DNA from: Gammaproteobacteria bacterium
GTDB lineage: Bacteria; Pseudomonadota; Gammaproteobacteria; UBA5335; SLRW01
Assembly (NCBI GenBank): GCA_007134115.1
Contig: SLLK01000376.1
Span: 1-5,418, forward strand
Length of the DNA stretch: 5,418 nt
Reading direction: 5' to 3'
The notes below the pieces were generated by a model. That model had not been told where the DNA came from and did not search any database. It was given only the letters and a program-made list of their open reading frames with translations. The translations under genes and the position numbers were made by a program. This document shows, piece after piece, positions 1 through 5,418 of the stretch. Positions within the stretch are counted from its first letter, which is position 1. Each line of letters opens with the position of its first letter.

Positions 1-1
1 C

Positions 2-403
2 TTCGCCGTGCGTAACTCGGGCGCCCATGCGGTGGTCGAGGGTGTCGGTGACCATGGCTGTGAGTACATGACCGGCGGCGTCGTCGTGGTGCTCGGCTCC
101 ACCGGCCTGAACTTCGGCGCCGGAATGACCGGCGGCTTCGCCTTCGTGCTCGATATGGAGCGCAATTTCGTGGATCGCTACAACCACGAACTGATCGATA
201 TCCACCGTATCGGGACCGAGCCCATGGAGGCCCAGCGCAACTATCTCAAGAGCATGTTGCGCGAACACGTGGCGGCCACCCACAGCGAATGGGGTCGACA
301 CCTGCTGGAGAATCTGGCCGACTACATGGGCCGCTTCTGGCTGGTCAAGCCCAAGGCCATTGATCTGGCCGACCTGCTCGACTCACTGCGCACCGCAGCC
401 TGA
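2..403 (+). CDS. gltB: Glutamate synthase (NADPH) large subunit, C-terminal end (partial)
   Basis: This is the last 133 codons of the GOGAT alpha subunit; the 5' end lies outside the window and the frame is open from base 2. The full enzyme transfers the amide nitrogen of glutamine to 2-oxoglutarate to give two glutamates in the cytoplasm. The visible part is the C-terminal glycine-repeat (GXGXG) beta-helix domain. It starts FAVRNSGAHAVVEGVGDHGC, followed by EYMTGG, then GLNFGAGMTGGFAFVLD, with regularly spaced glycines that match the end of E. coli GltB closely as I recall it. The tail (LVKPKAIDLADLL) is also typical, and the natural stop is TGA at 401-403. The glutaminase and FMN/3Fe-4S domains are upstream and not visible. 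gltD follows after 42 bp on the same strand, as expected for subunits of one enzyme. The identification is secure. Confidence 0.96.
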   Translation, partial: FAVRNSGAHAVVEGVGDHGCEYMTGGVVVVLGSTGLNFGAGMTGGFAFVLDMERNFVDRYNHELIDIHRIGTEPMEAQRNYLKSMLREHVAATHSEWGRHLLENLADYMGRFWLVKPKAIDLADLLDSLRTAA

Positions 404-445
404 TCCGGTGCAGCTGTACATTCACGGCAACGCGAAAAACAAACT

Positions 446-1849
446 ATGAGCAATCCATTCCAGTTTCTGGAGGTCCCGCGCCAGGACCCGGTCAAGAAGC
501 CCGTTGAAGTACGCATCAAGAGCTTCGACGAGATTTATGGCCAGTTCGACCCGGAAAGTGCCGCGTCCCAGGCCGGGCGCTGTATTTCCTGTGGCAATCC
601 CTACTGCGAATGGAAATGCCCTGTCCACAACTACATTCCCAACTGGCTCAAGCTGGTCGCCGAAGGCAACCTCTTCGAGGCCGCCGAGCTCTCGCACAAG
701 ACCAACTCACTGCCCGAGGTGTGTGGCCGGGTATGCCCGCAAGATCGCCTGTGCGAAGGCGCCTGCACCATGAACGACGGCTTCGGCGCCATCACCATCG
801 GTTCGGTGGAAAAGTACATTACTGATGAAGCAGTCAAACAGGGCTGGCGCCCCGACCTCTCCGACGTCAAGGACACCGGCCGCCGGGTGGCGGTGATCGG
901 CGCCGGGCCGGCCGGCCTGGGGGCGGCTGACATACTGGCACGCAACGGGGTGCAGGCAGTGGTCTACGACAAATACCCGGAGATCGGCGGGCTGCTCACC
1001 TTCGGCATTCCACCCTTCAAGCTGGAAAAGGAAGTGGTGCTCACACGGCGCATGTTGATGGAAGGCATGGGCGTGAAGTTCGTGCTCAACACAGAGGTGG
1101 GCAAGGACATTTCCTTTGACGAGCTGGTGCGCGAGTACGACGCGGTGTTTCTCGGCATGGGTGCCTATAACGCCATGCGGGGGGGCTTCCCCGGCGAGGA
1201 CCTGGACGGCGTGCACGAGGCCCTGCCATTCCTGATCTCCAACATCAACCGGGAGATGGGCTACGAGCAGCTGTCGCGTGAATTCATCAGCATGCAGGAT
1301 CAGCGAGTGATCGTGCTTGGTGGCGGCGATACCGCCATGGACTGCAACCGCACGTCCATCCGCCAGGGCGCCGACCGCGTGATTTGCGCCTACCGTCGCG
1401 ATGAAGCCAACATGCCGGGGTCCATGCGCGAAGTCCAGAACGCGCGCGAAGAAGGCGTGCAGTTCCTGTTCAACCGCCAGCCGGTGGAAATCGTCGGCAA
1501 CGGCAAGGTTGAGGGGGTCAAGTTCGTCACCACCGAACTCGGCGACCCCGACGAACGCGGGCGCCGGCGTCCGGTTCCCGTTCCGGACTCCGAGGAAGTG
1601 ATTGCGGCCGATCGCGTACTGGTGGCTTTCGGCTTCCGCCCCAGCCCCGCCGACTGGTTCGGCGATGCCCTGATTGACGTGGACGACGGCGGCCGCGTGA
1701 TTACCACGCGCGGCGCGCATGCTTTCCAGACCAGCAACCCCAAAGTGTTTGCCGGCGGCGACATGGTGCGCGGCTCCGACCTGGTGGTCACCGCCGTATT
1801 CGAGGGCCGCGAAGCGGCTCAGGGCATCGTCGAATACCTGGGTGTGTGA
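446..1849 (+). CDS. gltD: Glutamate synthase (NADPH) small subunit
   Basis: This is the beta subunit of GOGAT (467 aa, close to the roughly 470 aa usual for the family). It oxidises NADPH on FAD and passes electrons through iron-sulfur clusters to the GltB subunit. The N-terminal domain carries two cysteine groups, C46-x2-C49-x4-C54-x3-C58 and C93-x3-C97-x5-C103-x3-C107, which supply cluster ligands. A Rossmann FAD site follows at about 149-162 (GAGPAGLGAAD), then the NADPH site at about 290-297 (LGGGDTA) with the arginine pair of CAYRRDEANMPGS (317-318) placed to read the 2'-phosphate. The C-terminal FAD contact AGGDMVRGSDLVVTAVFEG lies near 436-454. The ATG at 446 gives the family-typical N-terminus, although no strong Shine-Dalgarno sequence is seen before it, so it may depend on translation of gltB. 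A run of seven G at 1179-1185 does not break the frame. Related proteins (the PreT and AegA types) share this fold, but the linkage to gltB settles the call. Confidence 0.97.
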   Translation: MSNPFQFLEVPRQDPVKKPVEVRIKSFDEIYGQFDPESAASQAGRCISCGNPYCEWKCPVHNYIPNWLKLVAEGNLFEAAELSHKTNSLPEVCGRVCPQDRLCEGACTMNDGFGAITIGSVEKYITDEAVKQGWRPDLSDVKDTGRRVAVIGAGPAGLGAADILARNGVQAVVYDKYPEIGGLLTFGIPPFKLEKEVVLTRRMLMEGMGVKFVLNTEVGKDISFDELVREYDAVFLGMGAYNAMRGGFPGEDLDGVHEALPFLISNINREMGYEQLSREFISMQDQRVIVLGGGDTAMDCNRTSIRQGADRVICAYRRDEANMPGSMREVQNAREEGVQFLFNRQPVEIVGNGKVEGVKFVTTELGDPDERGRRRPVPVPDSEEVIAADRVLVAFGFRPSPADWFGDALIDVDDGGRVITTRGAHAFQTSNPKVFAGGDMVRGSDLVVTAVFEGREAAQGIVEYLGV

Positions 1850-1901
1850 GCGAAAAACGCCGAACCGTCAAAGCGCTCACCATGAAGAGCATGAATGGGT
1901 G

Positions 1902-1921
1902 ACAGGTGATTGGTCACCTGT
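1902..1921 (+). other. Perfect 8-bp hairpin downstream of gltD
   Basis: ACAGGTGA (1902-1909), loop TTGG, and TCACCTGT (1914-1921) form a perfect stem-loop 52 bp after the gltD stop codon. A competing stem, GGTGAC (1898-1903) with GTCACC (1913-1918), overlaps it. No T-tract follows, so it is not a standard intrinsic terminator. It could stabilise the 3' end of the gltBD mRNA, act as a weak terminator, or simply be the core of the surrounding inverted-repeat element. Confidence 0.45.
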
Positions 1922-1974
1922 GGCATCACGGCACATTTACCGGGCTCCGGGGTATCCGTCATTGTCGACCCGGT

Positions 1975-1980
1975 TATTAT
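1975..1980 (+). promoter_or_regulatory. Possible -10 box for pyrF-hemE
   Basis: TATTAT (5 of 6 to the sigma-70 consensus) lies in the only AT-rich patch of the spacer, about 77 bp before the pyrF start and inside the inverted-repeat element. No good -35 hexamer is found at 16-18 bp upstream, so this is a weak call. The alternative is that pyrF and hemE are transcribed by read-through from gltBD. Confidence 0.2.
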
Positions 1981-2056
1981 ATCTTCCTGCTCCTCATGTC
2001 CTTCATGGTGAGCTTTTGAAGTTTTCCGGTCGATTTCTCCAGCAGGTTGGGCACAC

Positions 2057-2782
2057 ATGAGCAAACAGGTCTCCACCAAGGCGATCCCGGTTGAGCAGCG
2101 ACTGATTTTCGCGCTGGATGTGGCTGATGTGGACGCCGCCAGGGCACTGGTGGAAAAACTCGACGGCATAGTGCACTTCTACAAGATCGGGCTGGAATTA
2201 TTCATGTCGGGGCGCGGCTTCGAATTGCTGGACTGGCTGGTGGCCCGCGACCTCAAAGTGTTTCTTGATCTCAAGTTTTTCGATGTCCCCGCCACCGTGG
2301 CCGCGGCAGTACGCCAGGTAGCAGGACGCGGCGCCACCTTCGCCACCGTTCACGGCAATCAGGCGATCATGGAAGCGGCGGCGGCCAACAAGGGCCAAAC
2401 CCTCAAGATACTTGCCGTGACCGCCCTGACCAGCCTCGACCGCGGCGACCTCGACGACATGGGCTTTGCCTGCGATGCCGAAGCTCTGGTGCTGTCGCGA
2501 GCACGCCGCGCGCTGGAAGCAGGCTGTGACGGGGTGGTGTCTTCGGGCCTGGAGATTCAGGCTCTGCGCCGCCAGATCAGCCATGAGTTGCTGGTCGTCA
2601 GCCCCGGCATCCGCCCGGTGGACAATCGGCCGGAAGACGACCAGAAGCGGGTTGTCTCCCCGACCCGGGCCTTTGCCAGCGGCGCCGACTATATTGTGGC
2701 AGGACGACCCATCCGCGATGCGGCCGACCCGGCTGCTGCCGCCGCCGCCATCCAGAACGAAATTGCCGGAGTCTTCGCATGA
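2057..2782 (+). CDS. pyrF: Orotidine 5'-phosphate decarboxylase
   Basis: This enzyme decarboxylates OMP to UMP, the last step of de novo pyrimidine synthesis, in the cytoplasm. At 241 aa it has the usual length of the bacterial TIM-barrel enzyme (E. coli 245). The first strand, FALDV, carries D21, and YKIG carries K43. The family signature, FLDLKFFDVPATV at 69-81, carries D71, K73 and D76, which with K43 form the charged Lys/Asp catalytic network. TVH (97-99), VTALTS (121-126), the phosphate-side loop SPGIRP (182-187) and the phosphate-gripping arginine of GRPI (R217) are all present. The ATG at 2057 places the conserved core about 15 residues in, as expected; the ribosome site is weak (AGG at 2044-2046, 10 nt away). 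The end overlaps hemE by four bases. Pyrimidine and haem synthesis are not biochemically linked, so the pairing probably reflects shared expression. No defects are seen. Confidence 0.97.
   Translation: MSKQVSTKAIPVEQRLIFALDVADVDAARALVEKLDGIVHFYKIGLELFMSGRGFELLDWLVARDLKVFLDLKFFDVPATVAAAVRQVAGRGATFATVHGNQAIMEAAAANKGQTLKILAVTALTSLDRGDLDDMGFACDAEALVLSRARRALEAGCDGVVSSGLEIQALRRQISHELLVVSPGIRPVDNRPEDDQKRVVSPTRAFASGADYIVAGRPIRDAADPAAAAAAIQNEIAGVFA
2768..2771 (+). promoter_or_regulatory. Shine-Dalgarno site for hemE inside pyrF
   Basis: GGAG lies 7 nt before the hemE ATG at 2779, within the last codons of pyrF. Together with the ATGA stop/start overlap, it fixes the hemE start and indicates translational coupling. 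Confidence 0.7.
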
Positions 2783-3861
2783 GTGCCGCCACGCCCGTCC
2801 TGCAAAACGATCTCCTGTTGCGTGCCCTGGCGCGGGAACCGGTGCCGCGCACGCCCGTATGGATGATGCGCCAGGCCGGCCGGTATCTGCCCGAATACCG
2901 CGCCACGCGCGAACGCGCCGGCAGTTTCATGGACCTGTGCCGCTCGTCCGAACTGGCGTGCGAAGTGACCATGCAGCCCCTGGCCCGCTATCCGCTGGAC
3001 GCCGCCATCCTGTTCTCGGATATTCTCACCATCCCCGACGCCATGGGGCTGGGACTGCATTTCGTCGAGGGCGAGGGACCGAAGTTTGAACGGCCGGTAC
3101 GCGACAGCAGCGCCATCCGCGCCCTGCGCCCGCCCGACATTGCACGCGATCTGGGCTATGTCACCGATGCGGTGCGCGTCATCCGCCGCGAATTGCAGGG
3201 ACGTGTGCCCCTGATCGGCTTCACCGGCAGCCCGTGGACGCTGGCCACCTACATGATCGAGGGCGGTTCCAGCCGCGATTTTGCGCGCGCCAAGGCGCTT
3301 GTCTACGACGACCCGGCCGCCGCTCACCATCTGCTGGACATGGTCGCCACCGCCGTCACCCAATACCTCAACGCCCAGATCGAGGCGGGCGCCCAGGCGG
3401 TACAGATTTTCGACACCTGGGGTGGCGCCCTGTCGACCCCGGCTTATCAGGCGTTCTCGCTGCACTACATGACGCGGGTCATCGAGGGCCTGATTCGCGA
3501 GCATGACCAGCGGCGGGTGCCGGTGACCGTGTTCACCAAGGGTGGCGGCCAGTGGCTGGAACTGATGGCCGACAGCGGCTGCGATGCATTGGGGCTGGAC
3601 TGGACCACTGAACTGGGTGACGCCCGCGCGCGCGTCGGTCACCGGGTCGCACTACAGGGCAACCTGGATCCGGCCGTACTCAATGCCGGACCGGCGGCAA
3701 TCAGAAGCGAAGTCGAACGCGTACTGGCCAGCTTTGGTTCCGGGGCGGGTCATATCTTCAACCTGGGCCACGGCATCACCCCGGGCGTACCGCCCGAGCA
3801 CGCCGGCGCCATGATCGAGGCTGTGCACGAACTCAGCCCGCAGTGGCACGAAAGCAGCTAA
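2779..3861 (+). CDS. hemE: Uroporphyrinogen III decarboxylase
   Basis: HemE removes the four acetate carboxyl groups of uroporphyrinogen III to give coproporphyrinogen III, the first step committed to haem (and chlorophyll) rather than to sirohaem or cobalamin. The enzyme is a cytosolic, cofactor-free TIM barrel. The 360-aa length matches the family (E. coli 354). Signature 1 is visible as PVWMMRQAGRYLPEY (26-40), with R31 and R35 for the substrate carboxylates. FSDI carries the essential D81 that binds the pyrrole nitrogens. Signature 2, GFTGSPWTLATYMIEG (147-162), carries Y158; DTWGGALS carries S219; and NLGHGI (328-333) carries H331. The start overlaps the pyrF stop codon (ATGA) and has a good ribosome site, so the two are co-translated. 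It converges with the MerR-type gene, whose stop is 23 bp beyond the hemE TAA. I recall hemE following gltD in Pseudomonas. Confidence 0.98.
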   Translation: MSAATPVLQNDLLLRALAREPVPRTPVWMMRQAGRYLPEYRATRERAGSFMDLCRSSELACEVTMQPLARYPLDAAILFSDILTIPDAMGLGLHFVEGEGPKFERPVRDSSAIRALRPPDIARDLGYVTDAVRVIRRELQGRVPLIGFTGSPWTLATYMIEGGSSRDFARAKALVYDDPAAAHHLLDMVATAVTQYLNAQIEAGAQAVQIFDTWGGALSTPAYQAFSLHYMTRVIEGLIREHDQRRVPVTVFTKGGGQWLELMADSGCDALGLDWTTELGDARARVGHRVALQGNLDPAVLNAGPAAIRSEVERVLASFGSGAGHIFNLGHGITPGVPPEHAGAMIEAVHELSPQWHESS

Positions 3862-3883
3862 AAGACGCCCGGCCTGAACCGGC
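3860..3883 (-). terminator. Possible terminator of the MerR-type gene
   Basis: Reading the minus strand just after the regulator stop, GCCGG (3883-3879), loop TTCAGG, then CCGG with a bulged G and a closing C (3872-3867) form a short GC stem, followed by GTCTTTT. The stem is short and bulged and the T-run has only four bases, so strength is doubtful. It lies in the 23-bp gap between the convergent genes and touches the hemE stop. In the hemE direction there is no T-tract, so no clear hemE terminator is seen. Confidence 0.33.
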
Positions 3884-3884
3884 A

Positions 3885-4817
3885 TCAGCCGCCCTGGCGG
3901 CGGCCCAGCAAGTGATCAATGTGGAGCAGCGCGCGAGCGTGATCGTCGCCAATGGGCGTGCCGCCGGCAGCACGGATGGCATCCGCAGAGCGTTCGGACA
4001 CCGCCCCACCCACGACCACCGGCACCGACACGCCGGTGACCAGGGCCCGGAAACCGGCATCCACGCTTGACCAGTCCAGCGCCGTTGACCCGGAAAGCAC
4101 CAGTACCTCGGCACCCGACCGTCTGATCGCCTGCGGCAAAGGTGCCAGCGGTGTATTGGCGCCGAGCAACACCACACGATAATCCCGAGACATTGCAGTC
4201 AGGCTGAACATCAGCAGACCCAGCTCGTGCAAATCTCCCGGCAGGCAAGCGGCCATCAACAGTGGGCCGCGACTTTGCGACTGCATGTGGTGAAAACGGG
4301 CGCCCAGCTTGTTGCGAAGAAACATGCCGAAGAAATGCTCCTCGGCCACGGAACCTTCATCTTGAGCCCAGCGCTGACCAAGGGTGTGCAGCATCGGCAC
4401 CACCAGTCGGCGGGTGACCATTTCGATCGGATACAGCGCCAGGGCATCGTTATAAACACGCTCCAGGCGATTGTCGTCAAAATTCTCCACCGCCTGGAGC
4501 ATCAGCCGCGCATAATCGTCCCACGGACCGCCATCGCTGCGCGGCACATCCTCCTGCGCCTGTTCCTCACTTTCCAGCGCCCGCGATACCCGGCCGATGG
4601 AAACACCGCTGTCGAGCAATTGAAGAATCTGCTTGATACGCTCTACATCGGTTGCAGAGTACAGGCGGTGCCCCTTGGCGGTGCGTTGCGGACACACCAG
4701 TCCATACCGGCGCTCCCAGGCACGCAGGGTCACGGGGTTGACCCCGGTGAGCGAGGCTACGGTACGTATCGGGAACAATGCTTCGCCGGAACGCTCTGTG
4801 GACTGTGATTCAATCAC
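3885..4817 (-). CDS. MerR-type transcriptional regulator with cobalamin-binding domain (CarH/LitR class)
   Basis: This 310-aa protein has the CarH/LitR architecture. An N-terminal MerR winged helix (about 16-62; TVASLTGVNPVTLRAWERRY, then GHRLYSATDVERI) binds DNA. A helical cobalamin-capping domain (about 100-180) contains W150-x9-E160-H161, and a Rossmann B12-binding domain (about 185-305) contains D195-L-H197-E-L-G200, the DxHxxG motif whose His coordinates cobalt in the base-off/His-on form, plus VVVGGAV (267-273). Known members use adenosylcobalamin as a light-cleaved cofactor and repress carotenoid, photolyase or stress-response genes. Here the residue after W150 is Ala, whereas Thermus CarH has the His (H132) that becomes the second cobalt ligand after light, so light sensing by that route is uncertain. 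The start is GTG at 4817-4815, supported by AGGGAG (4829-4824) 6 nt upstream. It diverges from the HAD gene and converges on hemE. Cobalamin binding is likely; light or cobalamin sensing and the target genes are inference. Confidence 0.92.
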   Translation of the reverse strand: MIESQSTERSGEALFPIRTVASLTGVNPVTLRAWERRYGLVCPQRTAKGHRLYSATDVERIKQILQLLDSGVSIGRVSRALESEEQAQEDVPRSDGGPWDDYARLMLQAVENFDDNRLERVYNDALALYPIEMVTRRLVVPMLHTLGQRWAQDEGSVAEEHFFGMFLRNKLGARFHHMQSQSRGPLLMAACLPGDLHELGLLMFSLTAMSRDYRVVLLGANTPLAPLPQAIRRSGAEVLVLSGSTALDWSSVDAGFRALVTGVSVPVVVGGAVSERSADAIRAAGGTPIGDDHARALLHIDHLLGRRQGG

Positions 4818-4823
4818 GCTGTT

Positions 4824-4829
4824 CTCCCT
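4824..4829 (-). promoter_or_regulatory. Shine-Dalgarno site setting the GTG start of the regulator
   Basis: On the minus strand AGGGAG sits 6 nt before the GTG at 4817-4815. It is the strongest ribosome site in the window and supports the non-ATG start, which leaves about 15 residues before the MerR helix-turn-helix, a normal length. Confidence 0.75.
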
Positions 4830-4857
4830 GGTTAGATATCTGTACCGCAGCTATACT
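4829..4857 (+). promoter_or_regulatory. Possible promoter of the HAD-family gene
   Basis: TATACT (4852-4857, 5 of 6 to the -10 consensus) is preceded at a 17-bp spacing by TGGTTA (4829-4834, a poor -35). Transcription would begin near 4864, leaving a leader of about 35 nt before the ATG at 4900. The -10 overlaps a dyad that could be a regulator site. Confidence 0.35.
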
Positions 4858-4858
4858 G
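4840..4858. promoter_or_regulatory. Candidate operator dyad in the divergent promoter region
   Basis: CTGTACCGCAGCTATACTG is an imperfect dyad centred on A4849 with 6 of 9 half-site positions symmetric (C-GTA--GC). Its size and position, between divergent genes and over a likely -10 box, suit a MerR-type binding site. It may let the neighbouring regulator control itself and the HAD gene. The call rests on symmetry and position only. Confidence 0.35.
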
Positions 4859-4890
4859 ATGCCGTAATCGGACAGCGTTTTGACGAGAAA

Positions 4891-4898
4891 TTGTACAA
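4891..4898. promoter_or_regulatory. TTGTACAA palindrome at the HAD gene start
   Basis: This perfect 8-bp palindrome ends one base before the ATG at 4900. It repeats the TGTAC core of the dyad at 4841-4845, 52 bp away (about five helical turns), so it could be a second contact site for the same regulator. An 8-bp palindrome can also occur by chance. Confidence 0.2.
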
Positions 4899-4899
4899 C

Positions 4900-5418
4900 A
4901 TGGAAAAGGGTCCGCTCCACGCACCAAACGCCGCCAGCGAGCCATCCAGGCACCGACCGGCGCCCGCCCCCAGAGCACTGACTTTTGACCTCGACGACAC
5001 CCTCTGGGACGTGGCCGAAGTCATAGGCCATGCCGACCAGACGCTGCACCACTGGCTGACCCGACGGTATCCACGCCTGCCGGCGCAATACAGTGCCGCC
5101 GGGTTGCGCCGGATCATGGGTGACATTGCGCAGGCGCAACCGCAGCGTGCCCACGATCTCAGCGACCTGCGCCATCAGGCACTCGTCGAGGCGGCCCGCG
5201 CCACCGGCTACGACAGCCGTATCGCCGACGACGCGCTGGCCGTGTTCCTCGAAGCCCGCAACCAGGTCCGCCTCTACGGTGATGTACTGCCGGCGCTGGA
5301 GACACTGGCCACGCGCTATACCCTGGCCGTGATTACCAATGGCAATGCCGATATCACTCGCATCGGGCTGGGCGGTTTCTTCGCGGCCAGCATCTCGGCG
5401 GCGGACGCCGGCTGCGCC
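4900..5418 (+). CDS. HAD-superfamily hydrolase, YigB-like phosphatase (N-terminal part, runs off the window)
   Basis: The frame is open from ATG 4900 to the last base (173 codons), so the gene is cut by the window edge. HAD motif I is TFDLDDTLWD, with the nucleophile D30 and the acid/base D32; motif II is VITNGN, with T146. A helical cap lies between them (about 40-125). The last residues, ISAADAGCA, stand just where motif III (a Lys before PDP) normally begins, so the missing part is motifs III and IV. ALTFDLDDTLWD, and ITNGNA followed by GLGGFF, closely resemble E. coli YigB, which dephosphorylates FMN and the riboflavin precursor 5-amino-6-(5-phosphoribitylamino)uracil. The substrate here is inferred from resemblance only. 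About 25 Pro/Ala-rich residues precede the core, more than in YigB. The ribosome site is weak; TTG 4891 is a less likely alternative start. It is divergent from the cobalamin-binding regulator and may be its target. Confidence 0.88.
   Translation, partial: MEKGPLHAPNAASEPSRHRPAPAPRALTFDLDDTLWDVAEVIGHADQTLHHWLTRRYPRLPAQYSAAGLRRIMGDIAQAQPQRAHDLSDLRHQALVEAARATGYDSRIADDALAVFLEARNQVRLYGDVLPALETLATRYTLAVITNGNADITRIGLGGFFAASISAADAGCA

Larger units (their letters stand above)
1868..2019. repeat. Inverted-repeat (MITE-like) intergenic element between gltD and pyrF
   Basis: The 207-bp spacer 1850-2056 has no credible gene. Its two ends are imperfect inverted copies of each other. The left arm (about 1868-1896) reads TCAAA, then GCTCACCATGAAG, then AGCATGAA. 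The reverse complement of the right arm (about 1992-2019) reads TCAAA, then GCTCACCATGAAG, then GACATGAG. They share a 13-bp identical core plus matching flanks, with one short indel and a few mismatches. Both arms consist of 9-bp units: CATGAAGAG and CATGAATGG on the left (1881-1898, plus strand), and CATGAAGGA, CATGAGGAG and CAGGAAGAT on the right (2007-1981, minus strand). No target-site duplication is obvious and there is no transposase. The form fits a small non-autonomous repeat or a dispersed extragenic palindrome. Whether it recurs in the genome cannot be judged from this window. Confidence 0.6.

Noticed and set aside
404..445. Promoter or regulatory element between gltB and gltD
   Set aside because: The 42-bp gap has no convincing -10/-35 pair or hairpin; simple operon spacing explains it.
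1179..1185. Run of seven G within gltD as a possible frameshift or phase-variation site
   Set aside because: The gltD frame is intact on both sides and conserved to the end; a G7 run is common in GC-rich coding DNA.
707..1720. Minus-strand open frame of 337 codons opposite gltD
   Set aside because: It lies wholly antisense to a clear gltD, is rich in His/Ala/Val with no recognisable domain, and such frames are expected opposite high-GC3 genes.
1719..2060. Plus-strand open frame spanning the gltD end and the spacer
   Set aside because: It begins out of frame inside gltD and only continues through the repeat element; its His-Glu run is the 9-bp repeat read in frame.
1819..2169. Minus-strand open frame across the gltD-pyrF spacer, with a His-Glu-Gly repeat
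   Set aside because: It overlaps both gltD and pyrF; the repetitive peptide comes from the CATGAAGGA-type repeat arm and is not evidence of a protein.
2689..3642. Minus-strand open frame of 317 codons opposite hemE
   Set aside because: It mirrors hemE codon bias and has no motif or independent ribosome site; hemE on the plus strand is certain.
3888..3901. GCCGC/GCGGC hairpin shortly after hemE as a hemE terminator
   Set aside because: No T-tract follows in the hemE direction, and the bases encode the C-terminus of the convergent gene, so the symmetry is probably from Gly/Arg codons.
4227..4808. Plus-strand open frame of 193 codons opposite the MerR-type gene
   Set aside because: The minus strand encodes intact MerR and cobalamin-binding motifs over the same bases, while the plus-strand product has no recognisable fold.

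Overview
The window looks like a stretch of core chromosome from a GC-rich gammaproteobacterium. The evidence is high third-position GC in all genes, a gltB-gltD pair of the NADPH-dependent bacterial type, and hemE following gltD. I recall the order gltB-gltD-hemE from Pseudomonas; here pyrF lies between gltD and hemE. The exact genus cannot be read from the sequence, and a Chromatiales-like or related lineage is only a guess.

Layout, left to right. (1) The 3' end of gltB, the large subunit of glutamate synthase (to 403), is followed after 42 bp by complete gltD, the small subunit (446-1849). Together they make the GOGAT enzyme of ammonia assimilation. (2) A 207-bp spacer (1850-2056) holds a repeat-like element with imperfect inverted ends of about 27 bp, built from 9-bp CATGAAG-type units, and with an inner perfect hairpin. 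(3) pyrF (2057-2782) and hemE (2779-3861) overlap by four bases (ATGA) and should be translationally coupled. They make OMP decarboxylase (UMP synthesis) and uroporphyrinogen decarboxylase (haem synthesis). (4) A convergent minus-strand gene (4817-3885, GTG start) encodes a MerR-type regulator fused to a cobalamin-binding module of the CarH/LitR class. (5) An 82-bp divergent promoter region (4818-4899) separates it from a plus-strand HAD-family phosphatase gene resembling YigB. That gene starts at 4900 and runs off the end of the window.

Most of the window is conserved housekeeping metabolism. The parts that deserve a second look are the B12-binding regulator, which keeps the cobalamin motifs but has Ala where the CarH photoreceptor has its second cobalt-ligating His; a 19-bp dyad between it and the HAD gene that could be its operator; and the inverted-repeat element between gltD and pyrF. 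I see no CRISPR array, RNA gene, transposase, toxin-antitoxin pair or defence system, and I found no convincing entirely new system here.
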